64,000 bases of DNA from Vitis vinifera (lineage: Eukaryota; Streptophyta; Magnoliopsida; Vitales; Vitaceae). Where the stretch lies: contig NC_081806.1 in NCBI RefSeq assembly GCF_030704535.1, positions 5,479,001 through 5,543,000 of the forward strand. Direction: 5' to 3'. Numbering within the stretch: position 1 is the stretch's first letter; the number at the start of each line of letters is the position of its first letter. Positions 19,301-32,930 of this stretch are shown here, one piece after another. Position numbers and translations under genes: made by a program. A model generated the notes under the pieces. The model was not told the origin of the DNA. It saw only the letters and a list, made by a program, of their open reading frames with translations, and did not search any database.

Positions 19301-22300
19301 TTTTTTCATTTTAAAAATTATTGTTTTCTTCTCTCACATTAATATACCAAAATAACCACCTTTAAATAGTGGCAGAATAGCTTATCCCTTGCATTGTTGG
19401 TCAACCACTCGATAGATGTTTTGCTCATTCCATTTGATTCTACTAATAGTACATCATTATTATTTTTATTCGATCAAAGAGAGTAATATTTACAATCCTA
19501 CTAATGAAGACATAATAGAGGATCAATCATCATAATTTAGAGGGAATAACTACTAGATTCTTTAAAATCATGTTTTTCAATTCAAAGAATGGAGGAATCA
19601 ATCATAGGGTTATAACAATTGATTCAGTTTTCTAGTTACAATGTTGCTTAAGAGGATAGGTGGATTCGTATTGCAATTGGTGACAGTTTGTATTTCAAAT
19701 TTAACACAGGGACTACAGGCAGAAGGACCTAATTAAACCCAATAAGTGGGAGCTTCTTTTTCTATCATCTTTTATTTGTTTTTATTATGTTTTATTTATT
19801 ATTTATTTAGTACAATTTATCATGATTTTCATTCCTTGAAATTTCTGGCTTGTGATTGTTATCCCATCCCACAAACATAATATTTAGTATCATATTGACA
19901 TACCAATTTTGTACCCATACATCAACTCTATCCCCAACAGACCAAGCATAGTCTCCAATGGCTGCTCTACGTCTCTTCCTTGTTCCTTCAAATTGTATAG
20001 CAGTCATAGGATGGGCAAAGCGTATTCTGGGTGGCTTATCTCCTTCACTTTCAAGTGCTACCCATTCCTTTAGCTGCCCTGATCCTGCAGAGATACAAAA
20101 TAGACATACAAGCCAATTTGATAATGAATAATCAAATGCAACAAACAGATACAAATGAATGAAACAGTGATTTGGATTTTTTTTTTTTTTTTTTTTGGGG
20201 GGAAGATAATGTTCTAGAAGGAGAACTCAGGAAACCAAAACTGTCATAAGCAGTGAAGATAATTGTCTTAGTAATATATTCAATGAAGATCAAAAGCACA
20301 GGTGTTGCACATACACAAGGCATATGCATGATTTGCCCATACAAAACGCTGTTGAGGGAAGCACTAATACACATGCTCTCCTTTGAATTGCTCCCAACCT
20401 AGAAACCATTCGTATGGGCACCTCAAGGTTAATTGATCTAGACATGGATGACCTAAATGAACCACACTGTTACATGTCAGTTAAATGGATAACTACAAAG
20501 ATCCAGAAACAAACATCTAAAAGGACAACATGACTTGTGAGTTTCCTGATTCCAGGATAAACCTTCCCACAAAGATAGGGCCCTAATACATGCCACTCAT
20601 TGTCATAAGTACTAACAGAAACTTTTCAGCTTTATAATTTGGCTTGTGCAAAAAATTCTCTAACTCTTGCCTATCAAAAATAGTCCAAATTTTGTGCATT
20701 CACAGGCATATATAAATCCACATTCATTTGATTCCCAAAGTGCATTGAATGCAATAGCTTACCTTCATCTGATGGAAGTTCCACATAACACACATAAGCT
20801 TTTTGATCCTTCAAACTCAATACATTTGCCGAGAACCACGCTGCCTTAGAACCATCTCCATCTTTGAAAACCTAATACATGAAATCACTATTTTAATAAA
20901 AAAGAGAGAAGATAAAACTGCGTAGAACCAACATCAAACCATACACACAACAACAAAAAAGGTAAACAACATGCATTTAAAATTTTCAGAGATGACAAAG
21001 TGAATCAAGACTATGACACTTGTAAACTACAATGTCAAGTGAAAGAACTTATGATACTCCACAATCAAAATTATTACAATGCACAAGTAGAAAATTCTAA
21101 TCACTTTCCAGTTACAAACCTCTACAAGGGAGCCCTCCTTGATGCTGTTCTCTTTCAAATTTTCTGTTGTCCTTTCATATTCATTCTGGACAGCAATGGA
21201 ATTAGATCTTGATCCAACCTCAGATTCAGGAACAACACCAATGGTTTTGGCCAAGTCAGAAACCTTACGTCCCTTTTGCCCTCTAGAATCCTTTTCACTG
21301 CTAGTAACAGAACTTGGCATGCCATCTACCAATCTCGTGTGGTCCTCCACCAACTCCCTGGACATTTCCCTTCGAGTAAGTGGCTTCCCATGGTTCACCA
21401 TATGTGTTTCTTTCTTATCAGATGGAGTCACTTTGGGATGTTTATCAGGACCTTCTTCAACATTATTATCAGCCTGTACTCTGTTCGTGTTGTTTAATCT
21501 GACAACAGGCTCAGACAATACTTGGGAAGCTTTCCAGTAACCCTCTGGACCAGCTTCAACTAGCTCACTTAAAGGCAAAGGATCACCCATAGCAACAATT
21601 TTCCCAGCCTGTGAAACTGCTTCTGCGGCAAGTTCAGCAGCTTTTACTATGGCATCCAAATTTTCAGCTCGCTTTGAGGCAGCCGAAGCAGCTTCAACCC
21701 TCCTCCTTGCAGCCTCCCTTGCAGCAACAAGAATAGAACTGGAACAGTTGGTTCCATCATCACCCTTCAATATGGAAGCAGGAGTAGCCTTTCCCAAAAT
21801 ACTAACGCCATCAGAACTTTGACCAGGATGAATATTTGCACTTGAAACCAGTGCTTCATCAACCATCAATTTTGCTTGCAATGCAGCATTTGACGCAATC
21901 CTAGCAGCTGCCGCTGCTGCCTTTGCAACAGAAGCAGCAGCTGCTATGGCAACAGCAGCAGAAGCTATTTTTGCTTGAACATCTGAAATCAATCCAGAAT
22001 TCTTTTGCTTATCCAACTCACTCCATACCCCTTGACTATGACTAACTGCGGCAGCAGCAAGAGCAGCAGCATCCTCTGCCTGTAACTTAGCCTCCTTGAC
22101 TTTACCAAGAGTCTCTTCAGTCAACATACTCCTCTGTTCTGCATCTCGACTCCCTAGTTTCATTTGATCAGATAAGAATGTAGGAGATGCAGCAGCAACA
22201 AGTTTCCCGGTATTACTTTTAGAAACCAGGCTTGCAGGAGTTGTGATGGAAACAGATGTAGAAAAATGACTCGTAACAACAGGAATTGGTTCTGTTTGAG

Positions 22301-25300
22301 ATTGAGATGGCAAAGAGATCTGGCTAGGACCCTCAGAAGCAGGAGTCTTTTTCCTCTTTCTAGGCTTTGGGTCAGTACTGGGTTGGCCAGGGGATGCTGT
22401 TGCCTTTTTTGCATCAAGAAGAGGTGAAGTCCCAGCAAAAACACTTGTAGGACCTCCACTATGACCCATAGGACCAGAAGAGACATGCTTCACACTGGAA
22501 GAATGTGGCACAGTTGACTCTCTAACAGGTGTTAATTTAACTGTTTCTGTTACAGGCAGGGCAGGAAAACGAACACTGGCATCAAGTCCAGAAGTTTGAG
22601 AGGGAACCCAGGGACCTGGAAAAGTAGGCTGAGATATCCAAGAAGTGTTATGTCCAACAAAGTTCCTTACAGGCGGAGTTTGATAAGGATGCAATGGAGA
22701 AAGTGCCGGATGATGGTCCATAAGTCCACCTCTTGGCAAACCACTGGACTGCATAACATCACCCTGAGTAGAAATACTCCAAAGTGGTGATGGAAGAGGC
22801 ATCATGGGATTTACAATTGTCGAAGGGGTACCCTTGCTGCTGGCTCTACCAACTGGTGAAGGAATAACTTTACCTTGAAGTGCACCTTGTTGAATGGATG
22901 CTTGATCAGGAGTTCTAGCACCTGCAAATATTAATTCCAAAAATGTAGTCAGACACTTGAGCAAACCACAAAGGGAATTTTACCTTAAAACAAGAAGTAC
23001 CTGATCGAGACTGCAAAGGGGTTTCAGGATTGCTGGGATGGGATTTTTGTCCTTGAAGCCTTTCTACAGAAGCATGCCATGCATTCTCCCACAAGCTCCT
23101 TCCACCATCTGAGCACAAGAGATCAAGAATCAGCAACATGTGGGGCCTAAGAGAGTTAAAGAAAATTTAGGAATAAAAACTAACCAGGTGTTCCAAAGGC
23201 TGATGCCATGCATGCTTCATCGGGTGCCGTTCCTTGGCTGCAACAGGCAATCAAAACGCAGTTAAATATTTCTTTATATAATAGTCATATATTCTATAGT
23301 CTATGGAAAATTCCAAAATTCCCTTGTTATGATCAAATCTGTAACTTGAGATCATGATGAACATTACAATCAACCTCCCAAATACAATCTTATAACTTTT
23401 GGTCAGCTTCCCCTTCATGCTATTCAACAACCAAAAACACAATAAAAAAAAGAAGAAAATAGAAACAGCCCGAAATTGGCACACATAATAATAGCCATCA
23501 ATCTATCAAGTTCTCTTGGTGGGAGTAAGATAACAGGACCCCATAGACTGAACAAAAACAGCCAGTTCTCTTCCCTCCCTTCATGCACACCAGTGTTCTG
23601 GCAGTGGTGTATCTAAAGCCAAAGCACCCAGAACTCTTCTTGGTAAACCCTGCTCTCTTTATGCCAAAATGTTATCTAATGCTACATATCATATACATGG
23701 AAAACCAAAAAAATGACTTACATCAATGATCCATAAACAAAGATCTGAGCACGCAATTGCACTTGCTGTAAGTCTGTGAAAGGCTGTTGAAATATTGCAG
23801 ATGGAGAAGCTGAAGTATTCAAATCCGGAAGGTTAGATGTGGGTGTTGTAAGAGTACCACATGATTTTGTACTGCTGCGCTCCATATTTCCAGTGTGTTG
23901 CATCTCTTTGGATTGCACATACTGAGTAGCCCCTGATGGGATTGGAGACAAATTGCCAGATTTGTCCACTCTCTCTGGTGGCTGTCTTGCATGAGCTGTA
24001 TCTTTCACATTGCTGCCTTTCTTAGCAGTTTCTTTCCCAGTTGCCTTGCCAGATGCGCGCTTTGTTTTACGTTCAGTACCTTTAGAACTGCCAGATGCGA
24101 TCCCTCCAGATGCTCGAGGGCTTCCACGAGAAATTTCCTGTGCCATCTTAGGATCCATTTGGCCTAAGACTGATGTTGAAGGAGATCCCTCGACAATCTT
24201 CAAAAAAGAAAGACCAAAAAATTCTTGATGAAGATTATCAGAAAAGAATCAGGACATAATGGTAAAACAAAGAATTAAATGATATGGGATCCATCTAATT
24301 CTTCAGAAAAGTGGTATAATGATTTTCTGATAATACTCAGGTAATAACGAAGGAAGCAATCTTTTAAAAACTATAACGACAAAAATAAAAAAGAAATTTA
24401 CCACAGATGTTTTGCATGCTTGAGTAGAGAATGGTTGCCAACACTTGCCAGCTTCTCTTTCAGACAGATCTGCCAATGCACCCACCTCAAAGGAGAAGCT
24501 TCTCTCATCTTTCGAGGAATCATCTTCTTTAGGATCCTGAGACATAGAAGAACCTTTTACAGGAACCCCATCAATTATCTCTGGGACTGGAACATTCTGA
24601 CCTACAGCACTCCTGACTCCCTCCTGGGATTCTTTTTCACTCTGGGGAAGGTCGATGCAACTAATGACAGTAGGAGAGCCACAATTAGGCTTATCAGAGT
24701 CTGCATTGTTCTTCCCACCTTCAGTCACATGAAGCTTAGCATCATGTTCTGAGACTGACACAGCACTGAAGGAACCTTCATGGCCATTTAAAGCATCACC
24801 TGCAAAATCAGAATTCCAATCTGGTTGGAATGATTCAAGATGGAATTAAGGAACAATTGATGCTGAGATTCAACATTGTTACCCCAGTCCCAAGGACGTG
24901 TTTGGTCAATAAAACAGTTGCTAAAGTCCTACAATTACCTAAGGGAATTTACACCACACACATTATCTGAATCCTATTTGGAAAAAAGAAAAAAAAATCT
25001 ACAATTTGCTTTTTCTAAATCCCACCATGGCCGATTAAGTTTCTCTAATCCAGTTAAATGTTATAGCTTTATTTGGAACCAAGTACCGCTATTTTCATGC
25101 GAAAGTTGTCCATAGTGTTGCTCTCTTTTTATTCTTTTTCCACAGTAATGATTTCTTTGTTTCCCTTCTCCTTTCTCATTAAGTAACGACAAGATGGTGA
25201 ATGGAATTAGCAAAGCTCCAATCACAGGTTTCAGTAAAGACAATCATCTCATAAAATAAAACAGTAAAAAAGATATCAACACAGCAAAGCAAAAGATACA

Positions 25301-28300
25301 GCTCAAAATGGCATAATATCCCCTACGAAGGGCACTAAATGTGAAGCTCCTTGCATAAATTATTTTGACTTTACATCACACCCTGCACTGTACGCATGCA
25401 GTACAGGACGAGTTTGTATGGACAATACATTCAGAGGGATGGACTGATCTGCATGGCAGTTGACTGGAATCTTCTATAGAATTCAATAATATCAGAGGTA
25501 GTTAGATATTTTCTAGGATGCATGTAGACAGGTCAAGAGGATAGTTTCAAACTGTTTGTTATTGGGATCCACGGATCCATTACTCTGTCTACTGAGGCTA
25601 TATAAGGAATCATCTCAATTAAGTTTGATATATATAGGCACCAGAGAGTCTTTTTGAGATGGGAGAGAACCTCCCTTCAGCAGGAAACCACTATGGTGAC
25701 ATACACCAAATATTGAGTAATTTGATAGAGTTGAGCAATTCAGATATTGACTGCCATTTGATAACTATTTCATGTTTAGATCATAATATGATTAATAATT
25801 TAATAAGGCGATTCATAATTAACTGTATGAAGCTATGGGTTATAATTTTGAATAAGAACTTATTAATAAGATCATACATAAAGGTGCATTTGTCATCAGA
25901 AGTTGGTTGGAACTTGACTAACACGAACTTAACAAATTAAGGTGCCGCAAACTCTATCTTGTGGAATACGCGTCATAAATGATTAAAATTTGATAGACAA
26001 TAGCACAAAATTGGGTTTCCAGATCCTATGATTAAGTCAAACACTTTAGTCAAATTACACCCACATCCCCAAAAACAAAATTAAAAGGGATGAAAAGCCC
26101 TTTCTTCCATTTGCAATTGTCCATAAATTGACCAAATCACAGCTCTCCACAACTGAGTTTTCCATCATTGTGCAACACCAATTTGGCTTCTAAGAAAAAC
26201 TAGGAACATCAATGGTGAGCTTAATCAGGTAACAAAGCCAGGCTGGTTTATTGGAACAGGTTGATAACAAATGTAACTGGATTCAAGTCTATAGACCAGT
26301 TTCAAGTTTAGATAAAGCTTTAGCATATTATGCAAGTGTTTCCTTCATTCAATGAACATAGATTACACTAATTGAATGTACTCATTTGTTGTATTAGGAA
26401 TTAGGTAGGAGATGGGACATATAACCGGGTACAGAAATTGGGTTCAAAATATGTCATCACTATGTCCCTTTACAATTCATGGGTAAACAAGTTCAATGAA
26501 CAGAGAGAGGACACTGAACATTTTTTGTTTCTCCCATTTTGTATCAATGACAGAGTTGCTTTCCACTGTTCTCAACTTGATGGTCAAATAGATTTTGTAT
26601 TTGGTAATGGATGATCGGGTTAAAAACATCCATGGATGAACAGTGTATGTGGAAAGATTGCATTTGTCATAGTCTCTGTTTATATATTAAGATCAACATA
26701 GTTAAACCCAAATTCTGTCATATCCCACCCCCTTACAACCAAAGTAAAGAAAAATGAAGGCAAAGATGAACAGAGGAAATGACAGGCAGAAACTATTAAT
26801 AGTCTTAGTTCTAAAGAAGGATGAATAAGAAGGATAAATCATAATGTATCAACTCACTTCCAGTACTTGAGACAGCTGTCTGCTGACGCTTATCTCCAGA
26901 CACTGAAGGAGCTCCATTTTCCTCCTGAACTTTTTGGCCAATATCAGAGCAAGAACCCTCCAAGGAGAAAGGCACAGGTGGTGTAAGCATGTGTCCTTTT
27001 CTTGAAATTTCCACATCTGACAAAGAAATGTAGGCATCAGTCATACAGAGGTTCAATATCAGGACAAAGGAAAACAATTTGAGAAGAAAAACTAATATTT
27101 CTCCATAGAAAATTCCATATCACATCAATTCAAACAACAAACACAATAGGCCAGTGCAGAAGGGCAGATAGACGAACATAACCACACGCATTTGGGATAA
27201 GTAACACAGTGCCAATTAAAAACGATAGATAGAGCAAGCTGAGATTGGCCATGTGCAACAAAGACTTAAAAGTAAAAATGCAATGCTGTTTAGAATATCT
27301 AGACGAACAAGGCAACAAGGACTAGTAATGTGGCAGAGCCAGAGAAAAATGGCAGGATGGATATGACTTGAATGGATCATAACAGCTGGAGTAGTTTGGC
27401 AAAGTAGGATGTCCTGGCAGTTCTCAATAGGTAAGGAATAAGGTTTTAATTTGAGGTAATTATTAGATATTGACTAGAGATGCCACACATCTCAGAAAAA
27501 CTTAATTTCAAATTTACTAGATGAAAAAATGATACAAGAAAAAACAAATATAAAAATAAATGTTCACCTGTAACTTTTAAGGAAGCCTCATCAAAGCCCT
27601 CTTTTGTGGTTGCTTCTTCAGAAATTTTAACAAGTACTGCTTCAGCACCATCACCCTCTTTCACTGTTGAATCACACAGAACAGGGCAGACTTCCAACTT
27701 CTTAGACTCTTGATCATCTTTGTCAGTGATCATTGCTTGAGGTTCATTCTGGCTCACTGCATTAGAAATCTCCATCATTGGCAAAGATGAATCGATTGTC
27801 TCAGATGGCCTCTCTCCAGCAGTGTCACAACATGCATCTTTTTCATCAGAAGCTGAAACTGTCTTACTTCCCACTTGAGAATGCTCGATCCCAGCTGATA
27901 AACTTACTTCCACAGAACCTCCATCTGCAACTTCTTCCTTTCTATCCAAGTGAGTAAGCCCCACTATAAGTGAAGGTGGTTTCCCATCCTCTTTATGGAC
28001 AAAAGAATCAATAGTGCTAACACCTAAACCAGAAGGCAAGGAAGAACCATCTAATGTTTCATGTGATGCCAAGTCAGTATCTTTCAAGACTACACCTGGT
28101 GCTGCAGAAGAAAAATAAGAGGAACAGAAGAACAGTTAGAAGATCCAGCAAATTTAGGGCATGTCTGAAAACTGTTCTTGAACACAGTTTTTTATTTTTT
28201 AAAACAAAAAACACTTTCTAATTCTAAAAACATGTTTAACAAAATTTTTTACTGAAGGCAGAAAATATGTTGTTTTCTTAGAACAAATTTTAGGTTTTTT

Positions 28301-30418
28301 CAAATGTCCTTTGTAGAGTGTTCTAACAAACAATTGGCATATGGAGTTTGGGAACTTTTGCATTGTACATAAAATCAACAATACCTGCATGGAGAAAGAC
28401 ATAAGATTTTGTTCTTCAAAACAATTGAAAATTGTTTCTAAGAACTGATCTCAAAAACTGTGCTTTAAGAACTGTTTTTGAAAATATTGCCGAACAAGCC
28501 TTAGATTTTAAGGATCAAAAATAAAGATTTCATGTGCACCTGGTTCATTCCTAGAAGCAGCATCAGATTGTAATCTAGGAACTACCACCTCATTTTCTTT
28601 GCTACATTCACCAATAGGCAATGATCCACCAATCTCATGTTCCATATTACTCAAATCAGTACTCAACTTCACATTCCCCTCCTCAACAACAGGAACATCT
28701 GAATCAAAGTTATGAATACCACTCTGCCTGGAGACTGCATTTTGAATGCGTATTTGAATAGACTCAGATGGAGTGGAAATTGGAACATGGTCTCCAGCAT
28801 TTAGATCTTCTCCATGAACTCCAAAAGCAACATTTGCACATTTTACATTTTCAGTTGTATGTGATTCCCCACACAATTCAGCTGAAGAAGATACCACAAG
28901 CTTACTAGAAATATCTCCCTCGTGATGGCTTCCACTTCCATCACAATTACCTTCAGAAAGTTTATTGGTTTCCTCAGATAACAGAGAAGTGTCCAAGTGA
29001 CTGGTTGAAATCTCACTATTCAATTGGTTCCCACTTTCCAACAAATCATCCTTTTTCTTCACAAAACTGCTCTTTTCATAAGTCAGCTGCACATGAGAGT
29101 CCATCTTCTGCTCTAATATGGCACAATTTTCTGCATTTCTGTTGCTGACCTCAACAGCATGCCCTGAAAAACTACTCTCACCTTTTGAAGCAATGGGTGA
29201 GCCCCCATGCATATTTACTGTAAATTGATCAACCATTTCTGCGTCTTTTGACAAGACCACTTCACATTTGCTCTCCTGAACAGATTCCTTTACACCCTCG
29301 CTGCATCCTTCCACAACATTCAGTTCAGAATCACTCTTCACGATCGTACTAGAAGGTCCCTCCACATTACTAGTACAAGTTTCAACAGCATTTCCTTCTC
29401 CCCTAGATTCTTCAGAGTCCAAATAGAGAGGGTGCTCCAAGTTACCAGCACCACTGTCAACTAAATTTCCCTCCAGAACTTTATCATTCATTTGGTCCTC
29501 CTTGCTCAAAACATTGTGCTCCTCTCCATCCACATCATTATCTTTCGATAAGGCATCCCCACTACCATGACTAATATCATTTATATGATCTGGGGGAGCC
29601 TTTTGATTGTTCAACTCCTCAGCACTTGTAATGACATTATGCATAGAGGTGATTATATTATCAACTTGCATCCCAGAAGCAGAAAAATCGTCCTGAGTAT
29701 TGTTATTCAGGGATTCATTAACCAAAGTATCAATTTCCCCTTGATTTGCATCATCATCTTTGCTATCAATTAACATATTTCCCTCAGTGACAGGTAAGTC
29801 AGTGGAACTTCTGTAAGCCAATGAGTCACCTTCACGAGTTTGTGACGTATCCTCAATCTGAGGTAGTTCTTTTCCTGCATCTTTGTTTAGAACAGAAAAA
29901 CTTCCCAGAAACTCATCTGGGCGTATTGTAGGTCCTGAATCTATAACATTACCCACGTTAGAAAGATTGCTATTATCTGGTTTCAGATTATGCTCCATTT
30001 GCTTAGTTATGCTTCCCAACTCATCACAGGCACCTGAGTCCTTGACAGTAGTTTGACCTGGAACAATTTCTTCCTGCCCAACAGATTTTAATAGCATTTC
30101 AACAGATTCTGAGGACGTGGCCTCAGACCAAACATTGTTCCGCCTGGATATAGAGCAAGATTCTGCAGCACTTGAACTAAACTCTATCCCACTACTTCCC
30201 CGAGAGAAATCCTCAATCCACTGGTTGTCTTCTTGACTTTCAATGCCAAGAAAAACCTCAGTTTCAACCAAACTATCAAACCTTAGATGCCCCTGGAGGC
30301 TGTCATCAAAATCAAACTTGGGAAGAGCATATGGCCCTAAAACAGGAGGAAATTTGGCACTCCCTTCACCAGCTAACCGAAGATTTTGGCTTTGAAAATC
30401 ATTGTCATCATAATCCAT
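16353..30418 (-). CDS. Agenet-domain protein (Arabidopsis G2484-1-like), 2,296 aa
   Basis: A very large nuclear-type protein, probably a chromatin reader. Coding exons (minus, 5' to 3'): 30418-28540, 28101-27568, 27016-26858, 24799-24402, 24197-23722, 23237-23185, 23108-23001, 22921-21120, 20871-20763, 20084-19904, 18274-18207, 18115-18000, 17907-17014, 16637-16541 and 16369-16353. All junctions keep frame, and the sum is 2,296 codons plus stop. The N-terminus starts MDYDDNDFQ, a family hallmark. Residues about 1-1100 are acidic, Ser-rich and probably disordered. A Lys/Arg-rich segment follows near 1040-1080. Residues about 1480-1650 are Ala-rich helical or coiled-coil. The tandem Agenet (Tudor-like) region is about 1800-1960, followed by a basic tail ending in a conserved block (RRSNRRIQPTSRLLEGLQ). 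Agenet domains bind methylated histone tails or other chromatin partners; the ligand here is unknown. Confidence 0.92.
18568..18709. repeat. Diverged direct repeat in an Agenet-gene intron
   Basis: About 50 bases at 18568-18618 recur at about 18660-18709. Shared blocks are GCAATAA(A/G)GTTTTCATAAC and GCCTCA(C/T)CT(T/C)AGAT. The copies sit about 92 bases apart in the intron between coding exons 10 and 11. Confidence 0.6.
28152..28505. mobile_element. MITE-like element in Agenet-gene intron
   Basis: It sits in the intron between coding exons 1 and 2. The left end GGGCATGTCTG with ACTGTTCTTGAACACAG is mirrored at the right end by ACTGTGCTTTAAGAACTG and CGAACAAGCC, giving an imperfect TIR of about 40 bp. 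It is non-coding and about 350 bp long. The TIR style (G..TGTTTGG-like ends) suggests an hAT-type non-autonomous element; this is an inference. Confidence 0.65.
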
Positions 30419-30587
30419 GGGTGTATCCCTACAAGGAAGCAAAGGTTAGATGAGGAGAAATTTGCATGGGTACATCCATGCACTTGCATGTGTGAGAGAC
30501 AAACATAGAGGGAAAGAGGGATGGAGAGTATTGTAAAGATATGCATAAGTCAATCTCAAAATTCTGGAAGTGTACAGCAAAAGAAAG

Positions 30588-31113
30588 ATGTTGATACTTT
30601 ATTGCTGCATATCACTGATTTATATGCTAACATGTCACTTCTTAATTATTAACATGAAACAACAGTAATTGCCTTTCAGAAACCATTTCAACCATAATGT
30701 CAAAATTATTACCGACATAAATGTTGAACCACCATCATAATTTATCTCTTCAAAAAGGAAGAAGCAAACTAATGTAATTGACACGCCCTCTAATTGAATG
30801 TTTAACCATGCAGCTTACACTACACTACTCAGAGATTGCTATAATTATATATTCAAAAATTAATGAGTCATAACTTATTTCCATCTATAAATTATTATAA
30901 GTAATGTACTCAACAGTACATGTTTGCCATGGTCCATGGTACTATGCATGGGAAAAGCTCAAAGTAAACCATTGACATCAGATACTGAGATTCAATCACA
31001 GTTCCAAAAACAGAAGAATTATCAGCTAAGAATCCCTACTACAGTGGGATCAATCTGAAATGAACCCAAATAGGAATGTTGATACTTTATTACTGCATAT
31101 TACTGATTTAATA
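30588..31113. repeat. Short direct repeat pair in the 5'UTR intron
   Basis: ATGTTGATACTTTATT, then (G/A)CTGCATAT(C/T)ACTGATTTA, occurs at 30588-30625 and again at 31076-31113, 488 bases apart. The interval between them could be an inserted segment. Confidence 0.55.
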
Positions 31114-32665
31114 TGTGCGTGGGAACGGTTCAGATTACTGTAACATTAATGTTTGAAGGTTTTTTTTTTTTTTTTAAATAGGCAAAATGAGGACATGTAT
31201 TAAAAGTGCCTTAAAGAAGGCAAAGCAAGTACAGCGACATATACATAAATACATATATACAAACACATGCCATGCACAAACGCATATATATAGAAGTACG
31301 GATCAGTCTTTGATTCACAAATTGCTGGGTGAACTTATCTTGAACTCAAATCTGATTTTCATAATCCCATTTACTAAAGTTATGGACAACTCTGGATAAT
31401 CAAATATTTCATTTTCATCATACTGCCGAAAGTTTACTAATGCTGTGAGAGTGAACCTACATCACTCCTTTCTTGAAAAATTGGGAAGATGAAAGGTCAT
31501 TCCACATTACAGCTTGTTAGGTTGCTAGGTCAACCATGCCATGTGAGCATGAGACAAAGTAATGAGACCAATCATACGCAGATGCAATTTAGTAAATTAA
31601 GAAGTACAAATTAGCTCTATTTGCTGAATTGAGCATTGGAGTTGGTCAGGTTACAACTTTAAAGAAATTTGATAGCACAGTCCAATTTTCATACTTGCCT
31701 CATAAAATTGGAACAAGAAATACAGATCATAAGAGTATAATCAAAACAAAATATGCATATCATAAGCATAAGACGTGGACTTCAGAACCGAACATACTAG
31801 TGATGACACTTAAAATACATTTTTTAACAAAAAAATATTTTGTAGTCACTGAAATCAAGAACAATCGCACATGGTAATTTGTGTTCCATACAGCTGGTCA
31901 GAACCCTAATCGACCATACAATGTGCACGTGAAAAAGAAAAACCAGCAGGTGCTATCCAGCAAATAAAGTATACTACTAGCTCTATCGTTCCAGGTTAAT
32001 ACTAAGTTTCTCAAATCTCGCAGACTAAGGATATCTGGTTAATACCAATTTGTGGCCTTTGCCTGCTGTAACAGCAGACAAGCATAAAAAACATATATCA
32101 TAGTAGAGATTGGAGAACTGAACACGCTAGCAATAAAATTAAAATTTGTTTTCAAAGGAAAAATATGTTTGGGAGGGCTGAGAAACAAGAATCATAGCAA
32201 ATCTGTCACTGCCAAGCTTAAAATCAGACGCACCCCAGGTGTGTTCCAACTATAAGAGCAACCATATTGCACCAAAAACCCTAATTCGGACCAATCGGGA
32301 AAGCCCATACACCCCACCCTCCAAACACTATAAAAAACAAAAAAAGAAAACAATTTTTTTCAATATATTCTTATCATTTTAGAGCATAACAATAAAAAAC
32401 CTCCTTCAATGCCTTAATTACAATATCTACCCCAATTCAAATGTGCAAACCAAAAAAGAAAACTTTTTTCGAACTCGGAACACCATTTCACACAAATTAA
32501 CAAGAAAATACTTCATTTTTCGCTCTAATCACACCCTCCTTCTCCGCACATACATGTATAGGAAACAAAAACCCTATCAACAAAAAGAGGAAATGAACAG
32601 TACCAGAAGAAGTAAGTCTAGGACGCTACCTCCCTCCATCCGGTGACGAAATCCCTCCAGTTGAC

Positions 32666-32692
32666 TCAACTGCACCCCAATCGTACGCTCAT
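32666..32692 (-). CDS. Upstream ORF in the Agenet-gene leader (8 aa)
   Basis: Within the inferred first leader exon, ATG at 32692 opens the frame MSVRLGCS, which stops at 32666. It is the only ATG-started complete frame I noticed before the putative donor. Its use depends on the leader model above. Confidence 0.35.
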   Translation of the reverse strand: MSVRLGCS

Positions 32693-32882
32693 CGAGCCTC
32701 CACAACCCCTAGGGTTAGACTGATCTCGGGCTTCGAAAAACGTGAACGCAGCCTCGTACGACGAAACCCTAATTCCCAGACCTAATAGGGAAAAGTCAAC
32801 AGTCGACGGAGACAGTACCAGCCGGAATCTCAGATTCTCCGGCGGATCGAAACAGACTTTCCGGCCAAGAAGAAACGACAAG

Positions 32883-32930
32883 AAAGAGAGAGATAGAGAT
32901 AGAGAGGAAGAGAGAGAAAGAGAAAGGATT
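32883..32930 (-). repeat. GA/CT-rich tract in leader or core promoter
   Basis: The plus strand reads as repeated AGAGAG and GATAGAGATAGAG units, so the transcript strand is CT-rich. Such pyrimidine-rich tracts are frequent in plant 5'UTRs and core promoters. Confidence 0.7.

Noticed and set aside
22160..22486. 108-codon minus-strand frame
   Set aside because: Alternative frame over a low-complexity part of the largest Agenet exon; the other frame continues across introns.
30419..30442. Earlier start for the Agenet protein, eight codons upstream
   Set aside because: The upstream codon is TTG, and the acceptor TTGTAG lies within this extension, so the ATG at 30418 is the first start in the mRNA.
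32666..32881. 71-codon frame in the Agenet leader exon
   Set aside because: It starts with TTG rather than ATG; only the last eight codons follow an ATG and are reported as a uORF.
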